Source: Bacillota bacterium
GTDB lineage: Bacteria; Bacillota; Clostridia; Christensenellales; SZUA-584
Reading direction: 5' to 3'
Assembly: GCA_023406895.1 (NCBI GenBank)
Contig: JAEXTV010000034.1
Coordinates: forward strand, 29,068 to 93,067
Length of the DNA stretch: 64,000 nt
The stretch's first letter is position 1. Every line of letters begins with the position of its first letter. The notes below the pieces were generated by a model. It saw nothing but the letters and a program-made list of their open reading frames with translations, was not told where the DNA came from and ran no database searches. The position numbers and the translations under genes are program-made. Shown in pieces: positions 53,664 to 62,167 of the stretch.

Positions 53664-54710
53664 ATGAAACGATTTCTCGTTTTTCTTTTGGTCATTGCTA
53701 TGACAGTCATGATCTTTGTATCCTGTGCGGCACCGGAACCGTCCCCATCCCCGACGCCGACCCCAAAGGCGACACCCGCACCGACGCCTATCCCCACAAC
53801 CGAGCCTGTCCCCACGCCCACGCCGAGACCGGAAGACATGTCGTATACGACCGGTTTGCAATATAAAGGCGAATACAAGCCGGTGATGGTCGTGATCGAG
53901 AATTCTCCCGCAGCCCGTCCTCAAACAGGGCTTCAGACGGCGGATGTGGTTTACGAAGTGCCGGTGGACGGCGGTGTGACCCGTTTCGTGTGCGTCTTTT
54001 CGGACAATGTGCCGGAAGGCGTGATGCCGGTGAGAAGCGGACGCGTTTCCTTCCTCTACATTCAGCAGGAGTGGAACACGCCCTTCATGCATTTCGGCGG
54101 CTCGGGCTCGGGCAACAGCAACGCCCCCGACTTTACGTTCTACGGCAACAAACTGCATGGCGATATCAAAATCGATGTTGACGGACTCAAAGGCAAATGG
54201 AGCGATTACTACTACCGTGTGAAGGGCATTGGAGCGCCCCATAACGTGATGGGCAACCCGCTTGAAGTGCAAAAACTGTACGATTACACGCCGACGCCTT
54301 TAAAATGGGAGTTTGACAGCAATGTGACCTATCCCGGCGCGGATGTGACAGAGATCAAACTGGGGATGTCGACGAAGTACGATGATTTCACCTCATACAC
54401 TTACGATGCTGCGCAGGACGTTTATCTTCGGTTTATGAAAGGCAAGGAATTCAAATCCAAAGAGACGGACAAACAGGTGGCTGTCAAAAATATCATCGTT
54501 CAATACTCAACCTATGAACAGATTGATGTTTACAAAGTATGGAAGATGACAGGAAGCGGAAACGCGGATTTCTACATCGGCGGCAAGCTGGTGAAAGGAA
54601 CCTGGAGCAAGGAATCGCCGACGAGCCAGACCCTGTACTGTGACGACAAGGGAGCGCCCATTGTGCTGCACCCGGGTAACACCTGGATTCACCTCGATAC
54701 AGAAGGCTGA
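53664..54710 (+). CDS. DUF3048 (YerB-like) lipoprotein
   Basis: This 348-residue protein has a lipoprotein signal with lipobox around Cys21 (FVSCAAPEPS), a Thr/Pro-rich linker (about 22-55) and a DUF3048 domain. The domain has MVVIENSPAARPQTGLQTADVVYE, GGVTRFVCVFSD, the PVRSGRVSF motif and QEWNTPFMHFGGSGSG. DUF3048 proteins are cell-surface and uncharacterised. It interrupts the GT genes of the polysaccharide locus but has its own promoter. Confidence 0.85.
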   Translation: MKRFLVFLLVIAMTVMIFVSCAAPEPSPSPTPTPKATPAPTPIPTTEPVPTPTPRPEDMSYTTGLQYKGEYKPVMVVIENSPAARPQTGLQTADVVYEVPVDGGVTRFVCVFSDNVPEGVMPVRSGRVSFLYIQQEWNTPFMHFGGSGSGNSNAPDFTFYGNKLHGDIKIDVDGLKGKWSDYYYRVKGIGAPHNVMGNPLEVQKLYDYTPTPLKWEFDSNVTYPGADVTEIKLGMSTKYDDFTSYTYDAAQDVYLRFMKGKEFKSKETDKQVAVKNIIVQYSTYEQIDVYKVWKMTGSGNADFYIGGKLVKGTWSKESPTSQTLYCDDKGAPIVLHPGNTWIHLDTEG

Positions 54711-54743
54711 TTCCCTCAGACTTAATCAAACGGAGATATTGTT

Positions 54744-55748
54744 TTGGATAAGAATAGACCCATAAAAGTTTCGATAGCGATGACAACCTATAATGGTGAA
54801 AAGTATATTCGTCAACAGCTTGGGTCTATTCTGTCTCAAACGCTTCTGCCCGATGAAGTCATCATCTGTGATGACGGCTCGACCGATCAGACAGCGAGTA
54901 TCATTCAAAAGTTTATAGAAGAAAATGAACTTTCCAATTGGCATTTGAGCGTTAATACGCATAATCTCGGGTTTATTGAAAACTTTCACCTGGCCATAAG
55001 CAAAACAACGGGCAGCGTTATATTCCTTTGCGATCAGGATGATATATGGTTTCAAGACAAAATCGCGGTGATGGTGGGAAAGCTTCGGGAAAACACGCCT
55101 GTTAAAGTGCTCAATACCGGCTTTCAAAAAATCGATGAGTATGGGGAGCCGATTCACACGAAAATGCGTTTCGGCCGGTCTAACAATAATCTTATTTCGC
55201 GAAAACTCAAGCCGGAGGAGTTAGTGCCATTTGAGCTTAACGATATCATCTGGCGCAATATATCGCCGGGATGTACGCTTGCGTTTACCGAAGAAGTCAA
55301 AGACTTCTATCTTCAGCATCACACCGGCCTGTGCCCGCATGACTGGGAAATTAATATTTTCGGCGCGGTGCTGGGCGGCTTGTATTTTTACAATGAAGCG
55401 CTGACGGGATACCGCATTCATGGCGGCAATACGCTCGGTATGGCTGATTTGAAGCTGACAGAGAGACTGACAGGGAATGCGTCGGACAAGAGAATCGCGC
55501 TTGCGGCGCAGGAAACGCAAAGAGCCGAGGCCTATATGAATGCCATATGGGCAGCCGGGCTCAATAAAGGGCAGCAAAAGGCGCTGAGGCATTTTCATCG
55601 ATCGGCAAATGGCCGGTTTGAGGCGATGGACTCAAAAAGGCTCGGATGCTGGCTGCGGCTGCTTGCGCATCCGAGAGACTATTTGCAGCTCAGAGGCCCG
55701 CAGGGAATCATCAACGATTTCCTCGCGGTACTGCGTAAGAGCGTGTGA
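54744..55748 (+). CDS. GT2 glycosyltransferase
   Basis: This 334-residue GT2 enzyme starts at TTG 54744, just past the DUF3048 gene (GGAG upstream). It has SIAMTTYNGEKYIRQQLGSIL, ICDDGSTDQT and a DQDD metal motif (FLCDQDDIWF), then LCPHDWEINIFGAV and a C-terminal helical region of about 90 residues. The acceptor and donor are unknown. The next gene has its own promoter. Confidence 0.83.
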   Translation: MDKNRPIKVSIAMTTYNGEKYIRQQLGSILSQTLLPDEVIICDDGSTDQTASIIQKFIEENELSNWHLSVNTHNLGFIENFHLAISKTTGSVIFLCDQDDIWFQDKIAVMVGKLRENTPVKVLNTGFQKIDEYGEPIHTKMRFGRSNNNLISRKLKPEELVPFELNDIIWRNISPGCTLAFTEEVKDFYLQHHTGLCPHDWEINIFGAVLGGLYFYNEALTGYRIHGGNTLGMADLKLTERLTGNASDKRIALAAQETQRAEAYMNAIWAAGLNKGQQKALRHFHRSANGRFEAMDSKRLGCWLRLLAHPRDYLQLRGPQGIINDFLAVLRKSV

Positions 55749-55774
55749 TTGCCATTGAATTTGTGAAAATGTAC

Positions 55775-55803
55775 TTGCAAGATATAGTAATCAATTTTAT
55801 ACT
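55775..55803 (+). promoter_or_regulatory. Sigma-A promoter of the gmd-rmd-manC operon
   Basis: TTGCAA (55775-55780), a 17 bp spacer and TATACT (55798-55803), 38 bp before the gmd start. Confidence 0.7.
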
Positions 55804-55840
55804 TATGAATGTTTGAATAATGAATAGACATGGAGGACAC

Positions 55841-56851
55841 ATGAAGAAAGCGCTGATTACCGGTATTACCGGACAGGATGGTTCATATTTAGCGGAGCTG
55901 CTGCTCGGCAAGGGGTATCAGGTTTATGGAATTAAACGCCGGACAAGCCGGCTTGATTATGGCAATGCCGAACATTTGATAGGCAAAATCGAGTTGATAT
56001 ATGCCGATATGACGGATCTCTCATCGCTGGTGAACGCGGTGAAGATCGCTCAGCCGGACGAGGTGTATAACCTTGCGGCGCAGTCTTTTGTGCAAACATC
56101 TTGGGAGCAGCCGGATCTGACGGCGCAGACTGATGGCCTCGGTGCGCTGTATATGCTCGAAGCCATAAAGATCGCAAAGCCGGATACACGGTTCTATCAG
56201 GCTTCCACAAGCGAGATGTTTGGGCTTGTTCAAGAGATACCGCAGAAGGAAACGACACCGTTTTATCCGAGAAGCCCGTATGGCGTCGCAAAGCTCTACG
56301 GCCACTGGATTACTGTGAATTATCGTGAAAGCTTCGATATATACGCATGCTCGGGGATATTGTTTAATCACGAATCCGAGCGCCGCGGCAAGGAATTTGT
56401 GACAAGAAAGATCACGTCGAGCGCGGCACGCATCAAAGCCGGTCTGCAGGAATGTGTGGAGCTTGGGAACATGAACGCCAAGAGAGACTGGGGACATGCC
56501 GAGGATTACGTGAAGGCGATGTGGCTCATGCTGCAGCAGGACAAGGCCGACGACTATGTGGTGGCGACAGGTGAAACAAGAACTGTCAGAGAGTTTGCAA
56601 CAGTGGCGTTTAAAGCGATGGGTATGGATCTGGAGTGGCAGGGCGAGGATGCCAATGAAAAGGCAATTGACAAAGCGTCGGGAAAAACCGTCGTCAAGGT
56701 TAATCCGAAGTTCTTCCGCCCGGCTGAGGTGGAACTGCTGATCGGCGACCCGACCAAAGCGGAAACGAAGCTTGGCTGGAAACGCGAAAACAGCTTTGAA
56801 GACCTTGTGACGAGAATGGTACGCAACGACGCGAAGCTTTTGGGATTATAA
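55841..56851 (+). CDS. gmd: GDP-mannose 4,6-dehydratase
   Basis: A 336-residue product is predicted from the ATG at 55841 (GGAGG upstream; the ATG at 55820 has none). It starts KKALITGITGQDGSYLAELLL and has RRTSRLDYGNAEHL, YNLAAQSFVQTSW, STSEMFG and YPRSPYGVAKLYGHW with the catalytic YxxxK, and GILFNHESERRG and NMNAKRDWGHA. It makes GDP-4-keto-6-deoxy-D-mannose, the substrate for Rmd or fucose synthase. It is followed 4 bp later by rmd. Confidence 0.96.
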   Translation: MKKALITGITGQDGSYLAELLLGKGYQVYGIKRRTSRLDYGNAEHLIGKIELIYADMTDLSSLVNAVKIAQPDEVYNLAAQSFVQTSWEQPDLTAQTDGLGALYMLEAIKIAKPDTRFYQASTSEMFGLVQEIPQKETTPFYPRSPYGVAKLYGHWITVNYRESFDIYACSGILFNHESERRGKEFVTRKITSSAARIKAGLQECVELGNMNAKRDWGHAEDYVKAMWLMLQQDKADDYVVATGETRTVREFATVAFKAMGMDLEWQGEDANEKAIDKASGKTVVKVNPKFFRPAEVELLIGDPTKAETKLGWKRENSFEDLVTRMVRNDAKLLGL

Positions 56852-56854
56852 AGA

Positions 56855-57802
56855 ATGAAAGCTCTGATTACCGGTGTAAACGGTTTTGTGGGCGAATACC
56901 TGACCGCTGCCTTAAAGGAAAAGAACATAGAAGTTTTTGGGACTGACATCATTGAAAGAAGCGCGAACGAAGGCTCACATTTCGTTCGCGCCGATTTGCT
57001 TGACGAGAAAAGCGCATACGATGTGGTTGACAGCATAAAGCCCGATTGTATTTACCATTTGGCCGGGCAGTCGAATGTGGGGCTGTCTTGGACGCAGCCC
57101 GCGCTCACGTTCCGGGTGAACGTGGCGGGCACGGTCAACATGATGGACGCGGTGCGAAAAGCGGCCCCCAAAGCCAAAATGCTGATTATCGGTTCCGCCG
57201 ATCAATACGGTACCGTCGCGCCCGATATGTGCCCGCTGAAGGAAGACATGCCGATCAACCCGCAGAGCCCTTATGCGCTCAGCAAAGCCTTGCAGGAGCA
57301 ATCTGCGCGGTTCTATATAGAACATTTTGATTTAAACATCGTGCTTGTCAGAGCGTTTAACCATATCGGCCCGGGGCAAAGAACGGGTTTTGTGATTCCC
57401 GACTTTGCGAGCCGTATCGCCAAAATTGAGCAGGGACTGTTGGACCGTCTTGAGGTGGGGAATCTTTCCGCCTCACGGGATTTCAGCGACGTGCGCGACA
57501 TTGTGCGCGGGTATTATCTGTTGATGGAAAAGGGGCGGTGCGGGGAAATTTACAACATCGGTTCGGGCGAGCACAGAAAAATTGCAGATGTATTGAAGCT
57601 CTTGCTGTCGTATTCTAAAAAGAATATCGACGTTTATGAGGATCCGACTAAGATGCGTCCGTCGGACGCGCCGCTGATTTACGGCGACTGCAGTAAAATT
57701 AAAAACGACGTGGGCTATGCCCCGGAATATCAATTGGAACAAACACTTCAGGAGGTTTTGGATTATTGGCGCGCGCAAGTGATAAACGGCAATAACCAAT
57801 AA
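56855..57802 (+). CDS. rmd: GDP-4-keto-6-deoxy-D-mannose reductase (GDP-D-rhamnose forming)
   Basis: This 315-residue SDR protein starts KALITGVNGFVGEYL and has YHLAGQSNVGLSWTQPA, SADQYG and the catalytic YALSKALQEQ, then FNHIGPGQRTGFVIPDF. This fits Rmd, which reduces the Gmd product to GDP-D-rhamnose. WcaG-like fucose synthases are related but carry different surroundings and also epimerise. The pairing with gmd and manC supports a GDP-D-rhamnose pathway. The Gmd/Rmd gap is three bases. Confidence 0.82.
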   Translation: MKALITGVNGFVGEYLTAALKEKNIEVFGTDIIERSANEGSHFVRADLLDEKSAYDVVDSIKPDCIYHLAGQSNVGLSWTQPALTFRVNVAGTVNMMDAVRKAAPKAKMLIIGSADQYGTVAPDMCPLKEDMPINPQSPYALSKALQEQSARFYIEHFDLNIVLVRAFNHIGPGQRTGFVIPDFASRIAKIEQGLLDRLEVGNLSASRDFSDVRDIVRGYYLLMEKGRCGEIYNIGSGEHRKIADVLKLLLSYSKKNIDVYEDPTKMRPSDAPLIYGDCSKIKNDVGYAPEYQLEQTLQEVLDYWRAQVINGNNQ

Positions 57803-57813
57803 CGGGAGGAATT

Positions 57814-59193
57814 ATGAAGACGATTATTTTAGCAGGCGGTATCGGATCGCGACTTTGGCCTTTGAGCCGCACGTTTTATCCGAAACAGTTTGTCAAACTC
57901 AAGGGCTTGGAATATTCCATGTTTCAGCTGACATATCAAAGGGCTTTGATGCTGGGCGGTGTTGACGATATCTATATCGTGACGAACAAAGATTACAAAT
58001 TCTTGATTTCCGGACAGATCAGCGAGCTCGGCGTTGAGCCGAACGAGAATAATATACTGCTGGAACCGCAGGCGAGAAATACCTTGCCCGCGATTTATTA
58101 TGCCGTGAACGAAATGAGGAAGAAAGGCAGTGACAGAGTCGCGGTGTTCCCGTCCGATCATATTATCAACGGTTCACAGGAATTCGTCGCGACAATACGC
58201 AAATGCCAAAGGCTGGCGGATGAATACATCGTGACATTTGGCATTAAGCCAACGTCGCCTGAGACCGGCTACGGCTATATCCAGCCGGGGGACGCCCTCC
58301 AATTCGGTTATAAGGCGGCGAGCTTTCGTGAGAAGCCCGACATGAACACCGCGATGCAGTATGTGGATCAGGGGTATCTGTGGAACAGCGGTATGTTCCT
58401 GTTCAATACCGAACTGTTTACAGAGGAACTGATTGCGTATTGCCCGCAGGTTTATGAGGCGTTCGAGCAGTCGAGTGATATTGTTGAGTGCTTTGACAGG
58501 ATCGACCCGATTTCGATTGACTACGGCATTATGGAGAAGTCGAACCGTGTGGCGGTTCTGCCGTTTTCGATTGACTGGAACGATATGGGCGGTTTTGCGG
58601 CCTTTTACGACAACTACAATTCCAAAAAGGACGAGAACGGGAATATCACCTTCGGCAGTGAGATATTGATCGAATCTAAGGATAATGTGGTTTATTCGGA
58701 TGCCGATAAGGCCATCGGGCTTGTCGGCGTGGAAGACCTTGTTATCGTTGATCAGAAGGACGCCCTGCTGATTTGCAAAAAGGATGAAGCGCCAAAGGTG
58801 AAAGAGATCGTTGATCAGCTCAAGGCGAAAAACGATCCGAGAGCCGAGTTTCATGTGACGGCATACCGCCCTTGGGGCTCCTATACGATACTGGAAGAGG
58901 GCTTGTTTTACAAGATCAAGAGAATCACCGTACAGCCCGGAAAGCGTCTGAGCTATCAGATGCACTATCACAGGAGCGAACACTGGATTGTTGTGTGCGG
59001 CACAGCCAATGTGGTGATAGATGATAAAGATAATCTGCTGGTAAGCGGTCAGAGCATCTATATTCCCATCGGCGGCAAACACAGGCTGGAAAACCCGGGC
59101 CGACTGCTGCTGGAAGTGATAGAAGTGCAGATCGGCTCATATCTCGAAGAAAACGACATCATCCGGTTCGAGGATGATTTCGACAGAGATTAA
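57814..59193 (+). CDS. manC: Mannose-1-phosphate guanylyltransferase / mannose-6-phosphate isomerase
   Basis: This 459-residue bifunctional enzyme begins with a GDP-mannose pyrophosphorylase domain (about 1-345: IILAGGIGSRLWPLSRTFYPKQF, EPQARNTLPAI, VFPSDHII). It ends with a cupin isomerase domain (about 350-459: RPWGSYTILEEG, KRITVQPGKRLSYQMHYHRSEHW, YIPIGGKHRLEN). It makes GDP-mannose, the starting donor for Gmd. An AGGAGG-like site precedes the ATG and it follows rmd by 11 bp. Confidence 0.96.
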   Translation: MKTIILAGGIGSRLWPLSRTFYPKQFVKLKGLEYSMFQLTYQRALMLGGVDDIYIVTNKDYKFLISGQISELGVEPNENNILLEPQARNTLPAIYYAVNEMRKKGSDRVAVFPSDHIINGSQEFVATIRKCQRLADEYIVTFGIKPTSPETGYGYIQPGDALQFGYKAASFREKPDMNTAMQYVDQGYLWNSGMFLFNTELFTEELIAYCPQVYEAFEQSSDIVECFDRIDPISIDYGIMEKSNRVAVLPFSIDWNDMGGFAAFYDNYNSKKDENGNITFGSEILIESKDNVVYSDADKAIGLVGVEDLVIVDQKDALLICKKDEAPKVKEIVDQLKAKNDPRAEFHVTAYRPWGSYTILEEGLFYKIKRITVQPGKRLSYQMHYHRSEHWIVVCGTANVVIDDKDNLLVSGQSIYIPIGGKHRLENPGRLLLEVIEVQIGSYLEENDIIRFEDDFDRD

Positions 59194-59261
59194 TCTGTTG
59201 ATTGCTGAATAACTTTATCGTGCGGTTTGTTATAAACGGCTGAAAGTGACATGAGGATAAT

Positions 59262-60986
59262 ATGAGTTATATAGAAACATACCGCTATTGGTGTGATGAC
59301 AGATATTTCGATGAGCAGACAAGACACGAATTGTTATCGCTCACGGACAATAAAGAGATTGAGGACAGGTTCTATAAGAACCTTGATTTTGGTACAGGCG
59401 GCTTAAGAGGCGTGGTGGGAGCGGGCACGAACCGCATGAACGTCTATACGGTTAGAAAAGCGTCGCAGGGCGTTGCGGACTATGTGAACGGCGCGGCCTT
59501 CGACGCGGAGGTGGCCGGTATTGCCATCGCTTATGACTCGCGGCGCATGTCCAAAGAGTTTGCAGCGGAAGCGGCCTGCGTTTTTGCGGCCAACGGCATC
59601 ACCGCATATTTATACGAAACGCTGATGCCCACACCTGTGCTGTCTTTCACAGTGAGGCAGTTGCGCTGCGCGGCAGGCATTGTGCTCACGGCCAGCCATA
59701 ATCCCAAGGAATACAACGGGTATAAGGTATACGGCAGCGACGGCGGACAGATTACGGACGCGCTTGCGGGCGAAATATCCGGCCTCATTCAAAAAATTGA
59801 ACCCATCAGCAGTATAAAGACAATCGATTTTGATAAGGCGCTGGCTGACGGTCTCATCCGTTTGATCGGCGACGACGTTTTAAACGTTTATGTGGATAAC
59901 GTTTTGAAGCTCTCGGGTGATGTGACACCCGAAGCCAAAAAGGCGCTCAAAGTCGTGTATTCGCCGCTCCACGGGACAGGATTGGTACCGGTCACGCGTG
60001 TGCTGAAAAAGGCCGGCTTCTCCGGTGTCTCGGTTGTTGAGCAGCAGATGCATCCCGATACGGAATTCAGCACCGTGAAGAGCCCGAATCCTGAGGATCA
60101 CGACGCTTTGGCGCTTGCGATCGGCATCGCCAAACAGCAGGAGGCGGATGTCGTCATCGCGACGGACCCCGACAGCGACCGTTTGGGCATTGCCGTTCGC
60201 ACCGGAGCGGGAGAATACGCGTTTATGAACGGCAACCAGCTGGGCTGTCTGCTGCTGGATAACTGCCTGCGTTCCAGAAAAGCGCAGGGAAAACTGAAAC
60301 CAACAGACTATATAGTGAAAACCATTGTGTCTACAAAAATGGCGGACGCAATGGCCATGAGCAGCGGCATCAAAGCTTTCAACGTGCTGACCGGCTTCAA
60401 ATATATCGGCGAAAAAATAAAAGACATGCAAGAAGCGGGAGACGGCGACTTTGTTTTCGGGTTTGAAGAGAGCTACGGTTATTTGGCGGGCACGTTTGTG
60501 CGCGACAAGGATGCGGTGATTGCCGCCCTGCTGACCTGCGAAGCGGCCGCGTTTTGCAAGAGCAGCGGCTGCACATTGATTCAGGCACTGGACGGATTGT
60601 TTAAAAAATACGGCTATTATCAGGAAGGGCTTAAAAGTTATACGCTTCCCGGTAAGGATGGCATGGAGAAGATCAGCACGTTAATGGAGACGCTGCGCGG
60701 CAGCGGTTCCAACGAGATATTCGGACGGAACATCGTAGCCAAGGAGGATTACAAGCTGTCGGTTCGTACATGCGCGGCGGGAGAGGAGACGATTTCGCTG
60801 CCCAAATCGAATGTGCTGAGGTATGAACTGGATAATGATGCGTGGCTTGCCGTGCGCCCGTCGGGAACGGAGCCGAAGCTCAAGATTTATCTTGGTGTCA
60901 AAGGCGAAAGTGCTAAAGACAGCCAGTCTCAAATTGATGCACTCATGCAGAAAGCGGATGAATTCGTGGGCCCAATCGGGATATAA
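59262..60986 (+). CDS. Phospho-sugar mutase (phosphoglucomutase/phosphomannomutase)
   Basis: This 574-residue mutase of the alpha-D-phosphohexomutase family has all active-site loops: TASHNPKEYNGYKVYG with the phosphoserine, the metal loop DPDSDRLGIAV, the sugar loop GFEESYGYL and the phosphate loop RPSGTEPKLKIYL. It interconverts sugar-6- and sugar-1-phosphates. It would supply mannose-1-phosphate for ManC and glucose-1-phosphate for RmlA; the size fits bacterial PgcA-type enzymes that accept both. It follows manC after 68 bp. Confidence 0.93.
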   Translation: MSYIETYRYWCDDRYFDEQTRHELLSLTDNKEIEDRFYKNLDFGTGGLRGVVGAGTNRMNVYTVRKASQGVADYVNGAAFDAEVAGIAIAYDSRRMSKEFAAEAACVFAANGITAYLYETLMPTPVLSFTVRQLRCAAGIVLTASHNPKEYNGYKVYGSDGGQITDALAGEISGLIQKIEPISSIKTIDFDKALADGLIRLIGDDVLNVYVDNVLKLSGDVTPEAKKALKVVYSPLHGTGLVPVTRVLKKAGFSGVSVVEQQMHPDTEFSTVKSPNPEDHDALALAIGIAKQQEADVVIATDPDSDRLGIAVRTGAGEYAFMNGNQLGCLLLDNCLRSRKAQGKLKPTDYIVKTIVSTKMADAMAMSSGIKAFNVLTGFKYIGEKIKDMQEAGDGDFVFGFEESYGYLAGTFVRDKDAVIAALLTCEAAAFCKSSGCTLIQALDGLFKKYGYYQEGLKSYTLPGKDGMEKISTLMETLRGSGSNEIFGRNIVAKEDYKLSVRTCAAGEETISLPKSNVLRYELDNDAWLAVRPSGTEPKLKIYLGVKGESAKDSQSQIDALMQKADEFVGPIGI

Positions 60987-61027
60987 ACTGCGTCCGTTTT
61001 TGTCAAATTTGGTTGCTTAAACGAGAT

Positions 61028-61056
61028 TTGAATCCATAAAGCATGTGTTGTATACT
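61028..61056 (+). promoter_or_regulatory. Sigma-A promoter of the second GT2-GtrA gene
   Basis: TTGAAT (61028-61033), a 17 bp spacer and TATACT (61051-61056), 33 bp before the ATG at 61090. Confidence 0.75.
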
Positions 61057-61089
61057 TTTATATAAATATGAAGTGAAACGAGCGTAAAG

Positions 61090-62151
61090 ATGGGAATAAG
61101 TGTTGTCTTATTAGCCTACAAAGAAGAAGAAAATTTAAGAATCATGCTGCCTCGGGTGATCGAGAATATTAAGAAGATCGCCGAGCCGTTTGAAATAATC
61201 GTTGTTGACTCAGAAAAACCGCTGGATAATACAAAAGATGTCTGTGAAGAATTTGGAGTCAAGTACGTCAATCAGGAATACCCGGGCTACGGCGGTGCTT
61301 TTCGGACAGGCATCAAGCATGCCACAATGGATAAATACCTGACGCTCGACAGCGATGGATCGCATGACCCCGACAAGTTCCAGGAGATATACGAAAAGTT
61401 CGTCAAAGAGAATTGTGATGTTGTGATCGGTTCCCGTTATGTGAAGGGCGGCCGCACAGATGATAAAAAGTCGTCTGTCATCATGTCTAAAATACTCAAT
61501 TTTGTTTTCCGAATCTTTCTCGGCCTTAAAGCAAAAGACATTTCAACGAGTTACAGGATGTATTCTGCCGAGCAGCTTAAGGCCGTTGAACTGGATGGAA
61601 AGAATTATGACGTACTGCAGGAAGTTCTAATAAGGCTGAAAAACAATAAGAATGATTTAAAAGTGGATGAAGTTCCGATCTATTTTTCAAAACGGGTGTT
61701 CGGAGATTCAAAGAGAAAGCTGATTCCGTTTATCATCGACTACATTAAGCTGCTGTTTAAGTTGCTTTTCATCCGTCAGCCTGTTTTAAAAAACATCATG
61801 CTTTACGGCATTTTTGGTTTGATTGCGGCCGGATTGGAATACTGCGTTTTTTCGTTGCTCATCTATATGAAAGCTTTCCCCTACCCGGTGATTTCTAACA
61901 TTATTGCGTCTTTGTGCGGTTTTGCTTTTACTTTTTTAACCAATACGTTTTTAAACTTCAAGAAGAAAAATCGCTTGGTTTTCAGGCTGTTTTCCTATGG
62001 CTTGATATGTGCCGGAGGCATGGCTTTCTCATCCTTAATGATACACCTGCTGGGCTCACAGATGAACTTATATGTGTTGAAGGCGATACTGATCGTATTC
62101 GTATCTCTGGGGCAGTTTATGCTTAATAAATTAATCACATACAGAAAATAG
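61090..62151 (+). CDS. GT2 polyprenyl-phosphate sugar transferase fused to GtrA, paralogue 2
   Basis: This 353-residue fusion shares clear homology with the protein at 25294. The GT2 part occupies about residues 1-230 (LLAYKEEENLR, VVDSEKPLDNT, LDSDGSHDP, VIGSRYVKGG, SKRVFGDSKRKL) and GtrA the rest (NIMLYGIFGLIAAGLEYCVFSLL to LGQFMLNKLITYRK). It should attach a sugar to undecaprenyl phosphate and help move it across the membrane. It lacks the linker that the other copy carries between the two parts. The next gene, 16 bp away, is a large membrane protein that is probably the transferase. Confidence 0.88.
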   Translation: MGISVVLLAYKEEENLRIMLPRVIENIKKIAEPFEIIVVDSEKPLDNTKDVCEEFGVKYVNQEYPGYGGAFRTGIKHATMDKYLTLDSDGSHDPDKFQEIYEKFVKENCDVVIGSRYVKGGRTDDKKSSVIMSKILNFVFRIFLGLKAKDISTSYRMYSAEQLKAVELDGKNYDVLQEVLIRLKNNKNDLKVDEVPIYFSKRVFGDSKRKLIPFIIDYIKLLFKLLFIRQPVLKNIMLYGIFGLIAAGLEYCVFSLLIYMKAFPYPVISNIIASLCGFAFTFLTNTFLNFKKKNRLVFRLFSYGLICAGGMAFSSLMIHLLGSQMNLYVLKAILIVFVSLGQFMLNKLITYRK

Positions 62152-62167
62152 ATATAGGATTTAACTT

